12,003 nt of DNA, taken from the NCBI GenBank assembly GCA_031283515.1, contig JAITBS010000333.1, positions 1-12,003 of the forward strand, written 5' to 3'. The position numbers and the translations under genes are program-made. Numbering within the stretch: position 1 is the first letter of the stretch; each line of letters starts with the position of its first letter. Source of the DNA: Planctomycetaceae bacterium. Lineage in GTDB: Bacteria; Planctomycetota; Planctomycetia; Pirellulales; Thermoguttaceae. The notes below the pieces were generated by a model. That model was not told where the DNA came from and did no database searches. It was given only the letters and a program-made list of their open reading frames with translations. This document shows, in pieces, positions 1-6,156 of the stretch.

Positions 1-48
1 ACTGAATGATGATAAAAGTAATTTTTATAAAGACACACCGTAGATAAA

Positions 49-202
49 ATGACAAAATTCCATTACGGAAATGAACTTGGTTTTAACACTCGCGCGATTT
101 ATGTCGGCAACGATATTGATTCAGAAACGGGCGTGATTCGCCGGACTGGAAGATACCAACAATCTCATCAATGATTTACAACAAGTATTAAACCCAATAT
201 AA
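49..202 (+). pseudogene. Internally deleted cystathionine gamma-synthase/lyase-type gene remnant
   Basis: Two pieces of one protein family sit next to each other in different frames. From the ATG at 49 the reading gives a segment containing GFNTRAIYVGNDIDSETG, which matches the usual N-terminus of PLP-dependent trans-sulfuration enzymes (MetB/MetC/cystathionine gamma-lyase; typically GFNTRAIHxGxxPDPxTG). After about 30 codons the similarity stops near the CGCCGG at 139-144. From 146, one frame over, the sequence reads LEDTNNLINDLQQVLNPI and then TAA at 200-202, matching the family's usual C-terminus (GxEdxxdLixDLxqAL). Full-length members have roughly 380-400 residues, so about 1 kb is missing, including the PLP-binding lysine. 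The N-terminal frame itself ends at a TGA at 172-174. No Shine-Dalgarno sequence precedes the ATG. The gene cannot make an active enzyme. The family assignment rests on recognised motifs, not on an alignment. Confidence 0.72.
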
Positions 203-272
203 TAACAAGAACAAAAATAGCAACAGTTTACGTACAATTACATTTAGTTTAAGTAATTGATTTTCTCCATTT

Positions 273-308
273 GTTAAAAACGACATTGGATGAAAAAATA
301 TTTTTAAC
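273..308. repeat. 8-bp inverted repeat upstream of the sulfatase gene
   Basis: GTTAAAAA (273-280) and TTTTTAAC (301-308) are perfect reverse complements separated by 20 bp, ending 45 bp before the sulfatase-esterase ATG. A TTGACA hexamer lies just downstream at 315-320, but no convincing -10 box follows at 16-18 bp. The repeat could be an operator or an mRNA hairpin. In DNA this AT-rich, chance is also plausible. Confidence 0.25.
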
Positions 309-344
309 GTTTTTTTGACAAAGTAAACAGGATTTTAAACTGAA

Positions 345-348
345 AGGA
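345..348 (+). promoter_or_regulatory. Ribosome binding site of the sulfatase-esterase gene
   Basis: AGGA, within GAAAGGA at 342-348, lies 5 bases before the ATG at 354. It supports that start, which also opens directly into a basic-then-hydrophobic signal peptide. Confidence 0.6.
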
Positions 349-353
349 AAAAA

Positions 354-3300
354 ATGAAACGTTTTATTTTTACGATTATTTTTTTGTTTGTTGTAACGAG
401 TGTGAATTGTTTGGCGGTGTTGTCAACACGGGTTATTGCTGCGGATACGCGTCCGAATTTTTTGTTCATTTATGCCGACGATCAACGTTACGATCAAGTC
501 GGTGTTGTGCAACGTGAACAAGGAAATAATGGACGTTATCCTTGGTTTGACACGCCGAATATGGATCGTCTTGCGGAAAGCGGCGTGCGTTTTCGTAATG
601 TTTTTGCGTCTTCGTCGCTTTGTGCGCCAAGCCGCGCAGCATTTTTGACGGGGCGTTACAATCACCTCAACGGAATCGCTTCAAACTTTCGACCGCTTCC
701 ATTGGATACGGTAACTCATGCCTCGTTACTTCGTCAAGCGGGTTACACAACAGGTTATTTTGGCAAATGGCACATGGACAGTCAGCGCGAACGTCCCGGA
801 TTTGATTACCATGCCAGTTACATCGGTCACGGACGTTACAATGATTGCCCACTTATCGTACAAGGCGTTGAAACTCCAACAGTCGGCTGGGTTGATGATG
901 TTGTTACAGATTATGCGGTCAATTTTATAAAAAATCAAAAAACGTCTGATAAGGCGTGGTCAGTTATTGTCGGTTTCAAAGCACCGCATGGTCCGCAAAT
1001 TCCGCCGGAACGTAACGCTCATTTGTATGAAGGCAAACTCGCACGGACAGTTCCGAATCTGAATACACAAGCAATTTATCTTGAAAAACAAGGCGTTCCC
1101 TTCAAAAACGAAACGATTTCCGAAGATGGTTGGGTTGCAGCGAATCTTGATAAATTTCGTTGCGTTAAAGCCTGCGATCAGAATCTCGGACGTTTACTTG
1201 ATGCGTTGGACGAACACGGTTTCGCTGAAAATACTGTTGTGATTTATACCAGCGACAACGGTTATTATTTTGGCGAACATGGTCTTGGCGATAAACGGAG
1301 TGCTTATGAAGAGAGTTTACGGATTCCATTTTTGGTACGTTATCCGAAGTTGGGTGATGCGGCGAAAGGCCGTGTGGTGGATGAACCTGTTCTCAATATT
1401 GATCTCGCACCGACATTGTTGGATTTTGCCGGCGTTACGGTTCCGAAAGAAATTCAAGGTCGGAGTTGGCGACCGCTGCTTGAAGGAACAAAACCGGCGC
1501 ATTGGCGGAAAGCATGGTTTTATGAATATTTTGCGGAACGTCAACGGGCGTCGCGTGTCGTAGATGTTACGGCGGTACGAACTCTCAACGCCAAATTAAT
1601 TAAGTACGCTATTAAATCCGGTATTCAGGAAGATTGGACGGAATTATTTGATTTGACCAATGATCCGTATGAATTGAAAAATCTTTACAATAATCCGCAA
1701 CATGCAGAATTACAACATGATTTGGAACGTGAATATGAACGGTTACGGCAAGAAGTCGGTTACAAAATTCCCGATTATGTTGACCGGCCTGATTGGTGGG
1801 AAAGCGGATTGCCGAAAGAGGAACCGCCGCAAGCCGCCGATAAAAATCGTTCAAATATTATCAATACCGCAATTAAAGAATCGGGAAATCGTTTGATATT
1901 CACGTTTGAGAAAGATACCGATAAACAGATCGTTGATTCTTCGGGTAAAGAGAATCATGGTATTCCGCATGGAAATTTTGTTACGGGTAAAGGTCAAAAC
2001 GGAGAATCGGCAAAATATTTTGACGGTAAAAGTTTTATTGAATTGGAGAAGACTCCGGCACTTGTTTTCGCTGAAATTCCCTGGACGACCGAAATTGTTT
2101 TCAAGTCAGATAAACCGGATGGTGTGATTTTGGCGGTTGGCGGAAAGTCGCAGGGATATTCGATTCGGCTGGAGAATGGAATTGTGATTTTTAACGTAAC
2201 AATTGAAGGAGAACGTTATCAGATTGTATCGCCGGAAGTTGTGTCCGGTTGGGTTCTTGTGTCCGGGCAATTCACGCCGGATAAGAAATTGGTTTTATCG
2301 GTCAATAATAAAATTGTAGCGGAAAAAGAACTTCCCTCGTTTGTAACAAAAGAACCGAATTTTGGTTATAGAATTGGAAAAGATTCTGACGGCGAATCAA
2401 TTTTACCCATGTTCACCGGTCTTATTTCGTCGGTTAAACTTATTGCGGATCATTTCGTAACTTCAGAACCCGCAAAACAAAATAAACGTAATAAGTCAAC
2501 ACAAAAAAATAATACGCCGCAAAAAAATAATCCGGTACAAAAAAATGAAACAGTTAAACAAATGGAAACAGATTCATTTACTGTTCTCGAAAATATCCCA
2601 TACGTGACGGACGGCAAAATTCGTCAACAACTCGATCTTTATTTGCCCAAAAATTATCAAACAACTGAGCAGCCATTACCGTTGATAATTGTTATTCACG
2701 GCGGCGGATGGACAAACGGCAGCAAAGACGTTGCGAAATTTATTGAGTGGTCGCGATTTTTTGCAGAAAACGGTTATGCGGTTGCAGCAATCAATTATCG
2801 TTTGCGTCCAGAATTTTTGTTACCGACACAGATTATTGATTGTAAATCGGCGGTTCGTTGGTTGCGTGCTAATGCGAAGAAGTATAATCTTGACACAAAA
2901 TATTTCGGAGCGATTGGTTCATCTGCCGGCGGTCATTTAGTGTCTTCGTTGGGAACATCGGCTCATGTTGAAGAGTTCAATCAAGGGGAGAATCTTGATC
3001 AATCGTGTGCGGTTCAGGCAGTCGTTGATTTTTGCGGACCGAGTGATTTTCTAGCATTTCGGACGGAGGCAACACTTGCGAAGGGTTTGTTTGGTGAAAA
3101 TGCGGGTAATCTTGATGTTATCAAAAAGTCAAGTCCGCTGCATACAGTTACAAAAAATGCGTCGCCCTTTTTAATTGTTCATGCGGTTGATGACAAAACG
3201 GTTCCGGTCGAGCAGGGCAAACGGTTACATGAATCGTTACAGAAAGAAGGAGTTGAAAGTGAATTTATTGAACTTTCATCAGGCGGTCATGGTTCTCCGC

Positions 3301-3371
3301 AATTCAAAAGCCCTGAAACAAAAAAACAAATCATTGATTTTTTGGATAAACACCTGAAAAATCAACAGTAA
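354..3371 (+). CDS. Secreted sulfatase / LamG-like / alpha-beta-hydrolase esterase fusion protein
   Basis: This 1005-residue exported protein has three modules. Residues 1-30 form a signal peptide (KR, hydrophobic stretch, ending near VIAA). Residues 34-480 are a type I sulfatase. It has metal-ligand D42-D43, the C-x-P-S-R formylglycine motif at C90-R94 (with LTGR following), K138-x-H140 in GKWH, H212 in APHGP and D301-N302. The C-terminal LFDLTNDPYELKNL resembles glucosamine-6-sulfatase/arylsulfatase relatives. Residues about 510-700 look like a concanavalin/LamG beta-sandwich (D-SSGKENHG, AKYFDGKSFIEL). Residues 705-738 are an N/K/Q-rich linker. Residues 740-1003 are a BD-FAE/carboxylesterase-like alpha/beta hydrolase with oxyanion motif HGGGW (782-786), nucleophile S857 in GSSAGG, D947 and H979. 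It likely desulfates and de-esterifies an external polysaccharide, but the substrate is unknown. The cysteine must be matured by FGE or anSME, and neither gene is here. Sulfatases usually end near residue 480-500, so the fusion is the oddity. Confidence 0.93.
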   Translation: MKRFIFTIIFLFVVTSVNCLAVLSTRVIAADTRPNFLFIYADDQRYDQVGVVQREQGNNGRYPWFDTPNMDRLAESGVRFRNVFASSSLCAPSRAAFLTGRYNHLNGIASNFRPLPLDTVTHASLLRQAGYTTGYFGKWHMDSQRERPGFDYHASYIGHGRYNDCPLIVQGVETPTVGWVDDVVTDYAVNFIKNQKTSDKAWSVIVGFKAPHGPQIPPERNAHLYEGKLARTVPNLNTQAIYLEKQGVPFKNETISEDGWVAANLDKFRCVKACDQNLGRLLDALDEHGFAENTVVIYTSDNGYYFGEHGLGDKRSAYEESLRIPFLVRYPKLGDAAKGRVVDEPVLNIDLAPTLLDFAGVTVPKEIQGRSWRPLLEGTKPAHWRKAWFYEYFAERQRASRVVDVTAVRTLNAKLIKYAIKSGIQEDWTELFDLTNDPYELKNLYNNPQHAELQHDLEREYERLRQEVGYKIPDYVDRPDWWESGLPKEEPPQAADKNRSNIINTAIKESGNRLIFTFEKDTDKQIVDSSGKENHGIPHGNFVTGKGQNGESAKYFDGKSFIELEKTPALVFAEIPWTTEIVFKSDKPDGVILAVGGKSQGYSIRLENGIVIFNVTIEGERYQIVSPEVVSGWVLVSGQFTPDKKLVLSVNNKIVAEKELPSFVTKEPNFGYRIGKDSDGESILPMFTGLISSVKLIADHFVTSEPAKQNKRNKSTQKNNTPQKNNPVQKNETVKQMETDSFTVLENIPYVTDGKIRQQLDLYLPKNYQTTEQPLPLIIVIHGGGWTNGSKDVAKFIEWSRFFAENGYAVAAINYRLRPEFLLPTQIIDCKSAVRWLRANAKKYNLDTKYFGAIGSSAGGHLVSSLGTSAHVEEFNQGENLDQSCAVQAVVDFCGPSDFLAFRTEATLAKGLFGENAGNLDVIKKSSPLHTVTKNASPFLIVHAVDDKTVPVEQGKRLHESLQKEGVESEFIELSSGGHGSPQFKSPETKKQIIDFLDKHLKNQQ
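2502..2549 (+). repeat. Three CAAAAAAAT repeats (A7 tracts) in the interdomain linker
   Basis: The linker before the esterase domain repeats the coding unit CAA AAA AAT (Gln-Lys-Asn) at 2502, 2520 and 2538, an 18-bp spacing. Each unit contains an A7 run (2503-2509, 2521-2527, 2539-2545). The protein reads TQKNN-TPQKNN-PVQKNE. In each copy the -1 frame hits a stop at once: TAA at 2510, TAA at 2528 and TGA at 2546. This may simply be a low-complexity hydrophilic spacer in AT-rich DNA. Confidence 0.8.
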
Positions 3372-3484
3372 ACCGGATGGTAATAATTTTGTAAACTCGG
3401 CGATTTCTCCGGCAGGCAAACAAATTATTGTTGCGCCGTTGTGAACACGTTCTTCAATCGGAAATATCTATTGCATTAACAGCG

Positions 3485-3501
3485 TCCACAGATTACACAG
3501 A
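3485..3501. repeat. TCCACAGATTACACAGA dispersed-repeat-like phrase
   Basis: On the minus strand this reads TCTGTGTAATCTGTGGA. Phrases of the form TCTGTGTAATCTGTGGA recur in noncoding DNA of many unrelated bacterial genomes, from memory. Only one copy is present here, so its repeat status is not shown by this window. Confidence 0.35.
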
Positions 3502-3613
3502 GTGTCGCCGAGTCTGCCGATTTTTTGAAACGTTTATTGAAATGAAATACAATCTCCCGCGTCTTTACGAAAATTCCGCTGAATAATTACCAAACGATGA
3601 ACTTATCCATTAA

Positions 3614-3652
3614 TTGTACATTTTTACAAAGAGTTACTCTCCAAATGTACAA
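3614..3652. terminator. 10-bp inverted repeat between convergent genes, possible bidirectional terminator
   Basis: TTGTACATTT (3614-3623) and AAATGTACAA (3643-3652) are perfect reverse complements with a 19-base loop. The repeat lies 34 bp past the stop of the minus-strand SIS gene and 243 bp past the plus-strand sulfatase stop. The stem is AT-rich and has no clean U-run, so terminator function is only positional inference. A regulator site is the alternative. Confidence 0.4.
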
Positions 3653-3685
3653 CAATCAGCCTCAATCTGTTTGTTTTGAGAGATT

Positions 3686-4246
3686 TTAGTTAGCTTTTCG
3701 ATTGCAGGCATAGATTATGGCGTGGCAGAAGAAAGAATGCACATCCCCAATCAATTCATTCACGTTACAGGGAACATGGAGAGTTATATCCGCCAACTCT
3801 TTTAATTTTCCGCCGTTAAATCCGGTCATTCCCAAAACAGCAGCTCCCATCGATTTGGCAAACTCCGCCGCTTTGATAATATTCGGCGAATGACCGCTCG
3901 GAGAAATCAAAATCACCAAATCCCCAGAATTTAATAAACTACGGAGTTGATACGAAAAGATATTGTCGTAACCGCAATCATTGCCGAGAGCAGTGATGAT
4001 TGTACTGTTACAACAAAGCGGTAAAACACGCGGTTGTTTGTCATTGCTTCCAATAACATTTTTGCCGAATTCCGCTGCAAAATGTATTGCCAATGCAGCA
4101 CTGCCGCCGTTTCCCGCTGTTAGAATTTGTTTGTCGGCAAGACAGGTTTTTGAAACAAGCGATGCAGCTTTGGACAGTTCATCAAAATGAATACCGGAAA
4201 GAAGACCAGTAAACATTTCATGGTAAGTTTTGACCTTCGTTTTCAT
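3686..4246 (-). CDS. GmhA-like SIS-domain sugar-phosphate isomerase
   Basis: The 186-residue protein is a single SIS domain of the length usual for sedoheptulose-7-phosphate isomerase (GmhA, about 190), the first step of ADP-heptose synthesis in the cytoplasm. Recognisable features are GNGGS at 45-49, H55-x3-E59 in IHFAAE, GNDCGYDNIFS at 88-98, the phosphate loop SPSGHSPN at 115-122, GFNGGKLKELAD at 142-153 and H170/H175 near the end. E. coli GmhA binds zinc through His61, Glu65, Gln172 and His180 (from memory). Three have counterparts (H55, E59, H175), but the Gln position is G167 here, and the usual Thr of STSGNS is P116. It may therefore be an isomerase of different specificity or a DiaA-like non-catalytic relative. 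No Shine-Dalgarno sequence is evident at the ATG. It starts 49 bp after the DUF1573 gene and is probably co-transcribed with it. Confidence 0.82.
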   Translation of the reverse strand: MKTKVKTYHEMFTGLLSGIHFDELSKAASLVSKTCLADKQILTAGNGGSAALAIHFAAEFGKNVIGSNDKQPRVLPLCCNSTIITALGNDCGYDNIFSYQLRSLLNSGDLVILISPSGHSPNIIKAAEFAKSMGAAVLGMTGFNGGKLKELADITLHVPCNVNELIGDVHSFFCHAIIYACNRKAN

Positions 4247-4295
4247 TTTTTCATATAAAAATAAAATCAGGTTGACCAGTTTTTTATTTCGCTAA

Positions 4296-5504
4296 TTAAA
4301 ATATTTGGGGTGTTCCGAATTTTGCTTTTCCAGAAGGAATGATCATTTTTTCCGGCGGCAAAAGCGGAGCAATTGTCAAGGGTTGTTCGCGAACCGGTTC
4401 GGCAGGCGGCAATGATTCCGGCTGCGGAGTAAGGGTTGATAATTCCTTCGGTGTGAGTAAAGCAAGAGCATCAAGTGTTACAAATTCCTGATCCGGTAAA
4501 TTTGTACGAATACGAATTTGATCGGTAATATTTTGCAATGTTTCGGTTTGTGTGTGTTTTGCCGAAAAGAGTACCGAAACAAGTTGAATCGCACTTTCCT
4601 GTTCCGAAAATGTAAACCGGAACCGTTTGTCCTGCGATGTAACTTCTATAATCCGAAACGGTAATTTACTCCGAACAACAATATTTTTGGACACTGTTTC
4701 ACCAGGGGAAAGAACACCAACCATCAAAGGAGCCGGTTTTGCCTGAACCGGAGCCGTAACTACACCTTGCACCGGTAATATAATTTCAGTTGTTCCGTTT
4801 AAACTATTGGAAAATTCATTGGTGGCAAAACGAAGAACATCTTTGACATAACCAATCGGAGCATTGTCTTTTATTGTTACTGTAATGTGATAGGTAATTT
4901 CACCGCCGGAACGGCTAATTTCTTCTGCTTTTGCGTGAATGAAGGGATTGGAACGTTCCACTTTTGTCAATGCCCAATTGTGTTGACCGGCATATTCGAG
5001 TTGTACGGTACGAACCGCCGCCTGACCTGCCGGAATTGCTCCAAACTCCACAATTGCCGGCGTCAAAATCACATCCGATCGAATATAACCCGAAACATAA
5101 AGTAAAACAGATTCCCGAAGTATTTGTCCATTAATGATCGTTTCAAGATCAACCGTTAATGTTGCTGATTTTTCGCGTGTGTGCTGACCATTGGTGTTGA
5201 ATTTTGCAATCACCGCTCCTTTTTCACCGGTTTTGAGAAGATTCGTTGATAACGACGGAATTGTACAACCACAGGACGAATGAACACCAAGAATCTTAAT
5301 ATCTTGCTGATAAATGTTTTCCATTTCGAAACGGTATTCAACATCCGCTCCAATGGTAACTCGACCAAAGTCATGTCTTTTGACTTGAAACAAATCAATT
5401 CCCCACGATTCCACAGCAATAACAGAACCGGAACCGAAAATAAGGAACAAACTAATTACAACAGGAAAAAAAAAACGATAGATCATTTGAACTGGTAAAA
5501 CCAT
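4296..5504 (-). CDS. Exported DUF1573-family protein
   Basis: The 402-residue protein has an N-terminal hydrophobic segment (residues 8-30, ending GSVIA) that looks like a signal peptide. DUF1573 follows at about residues 43-120 with the typical pattern HDFGRVTIG, F-M-N, then SSCGCT with C78 and C80, and an F-T-G-T-K segment. A second beta-sandwich repeat starts at about 148 (VEFGAIPAG) and a third at about 260-350. The last 50 residues are a Pro/Glu-rich tail, probably disordered. DUF1573 domains have an immunoglobulin/ASH-like fold and are common in Bacteroidota and Planctomycetota; their biochemical role is not established. Two ATGs are possible, at 5504 or six codons in at 5486. Neither has a clear Shine-Dalgarno sequence, and both keep the signal peptide. 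A weak -10-like GATAAT (minus, 5554-5549) lies 45 bp upstream with no matching -35. Confidence 0.85.
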   Translation of the reverse strand: MVLPVQMIYRFFFPVVISLFLIFGSGSVIAVESWGIDLFQVKRHDFGRVTIGADVEYRFEMENIYQQDIKILGVHSSCGCTIPSLSTNLLKTGEKGAVIAKFNTNGQHTREKSATLTVDLETIINGQILRESVLLYVSGYIRSDVILTPAIVEFGAIPAGQAAVRTVQLEYAGQHNWALTKVERSNPFIHAKAEEISRSGGEITYHITVTIKDNAPIGYVKDVLRFATNEFSNSLNGTTEIILPVQGVVTAPVQAKPAPLMVGVLSPGETVSKNIVVRSKLPFRIIEVTSQDKRFRFTFSEQESAIQLVSVLFSAKHTQTETLQNITDQIRIRTNLPDQEFVTLDALALLTPKELSTLTPQPESLPPAEPVREQPLTIAPLLPPEKMIIPSGKAKFGTPQIF

Positions 5505-5985
5505 GAACTTACAAAACCAAACTTGAATAAAAAGAAAGAATTTTCAAAATTATCCTACAATAAATTAAATTTGTTTTAGAACTTGTTTTCACTATTTCGG
5601 TTATCCGTAAACACAACAATCAATGTAATCAATTCTTTGAAAAATTCGTTATAATTTATCCAATTTTTCATTCGCAAAATATATTCTTAAAGTGTACCAT
5701 ATTCAAAGCATATTTTACAAGTCCCAAAAAAACTATTTTCCGGTCTTTTCAACATTTTGGAAATAAAATAGGAAAACTTATTGGCAATTTAGTCAAAATG
5801 GGCGAAGTTTTTTGTTGATAGTTCCAATAGTTTCGGAATTTATTGGGAATAGTTGTAGGTAAATAAGTAAAAAGTAGGCAATCCCTTTTCCGAAAGGATC
5901 ACCTGTTTATCGGTAATTACTGCCAAATTCCGAAATAATTACGAAAATTTACATAAGACAATGTTTCACCAAAACATCGGAATAA

Positions 5986-6005
5986 GCGACTCTACAAAGA
6001 GTCGC
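5986..6005 (-). terminator. Compact 8-bp hairpin downstream of the chemoreceptor gene
   Basis: GCGACTCT (5986-5993) and AGAGTCGC (5998-6005) pair perfectly around a 4-base ACAA loop, the most stable small stem in this spacer. It lies about 150 bp beyond the chemoreceptor stop on the minus strand, followed there by TTATTCCGATGTTTT, which is only partly U-rich. It may be a terminator or part of a dispersed palindromic repeat. Confidence 0.45.
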
Positions 6006-6093
6006 CCAGAAAAAATGAAACATCTGAATTAATTTGAAATTGTTTCCAATATTACGTTAAAACAAAACAGAATGAATGTTGTTGTTTTACGAC

Positions 6094-6135
6094 ACAATAT
6101 TATTTTACAATAATAATTTTTTACAATAATATTGT
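6094..6135 (-). terminator. 11-bp AT-only stem-loop just past the chemoreceptor stop
   Basis: ACAATATTATT (6094-6104) and AATAATATTGT (6125-6135) are perfect reverse complements with a 20-base loop, 21 bp past the end of the chemoreceptor gene. The stem is almost purely A/T, so it is a weak terminator candidate at best; it may instead protect the mRNA 3' end. Confidence 0.3.
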
Positions 6136-6156
6136 CAACGGTAATATGTTAATGGT

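Larger units (their letters stand above)
3372..3685. other. 314-bp intergenic region between convergent genes; possible gene remnant
   Basis: No complete gene is visible. One plus-strand frame stays open from 3395 to the TAA at 3584-3586 (63 codons) but lacks an ATG. Its end reads ETFIEMKYNLPRLYENSAE, which looks protein-like but which I do not recognise, so it could be the decayed tail of a lost gene. The region also has a 9-bp inverted repeat (ACTCGGCGA 3395-3403, TCGCCGAGT 3505-3513), a TCCACAGATTACACAGA phrase, and a hairpin near the right end. Confidence 0.4.
5505..6156. other. 652-bp AT-rich spacer with several inverted repeats, no gene seen
   Basis: Lying between two minus-strand genes, this stretch must hold the DUF1573 promoter and the chemoreceptor terminator. 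No frame looks coding. It has an 11-bp inverted repeat (TTTCGGAATTT 5831-5841, AAATTCCGAAA 5925-5935), a compact GC-containing hairpin at 5986-6005 and an AT-only stem at 6094-6135, the last two listed separately. I see no tRNA, riboswitch or mobile-element signature. Confidence 0.5.

Noticed and set aside
5893..5905. GGATCACCTG resembling the 3' end of 16S rRNA
   Set aside because: Only about nine bases match; the surrounding sequence has none of the conserved 16S 3' region.
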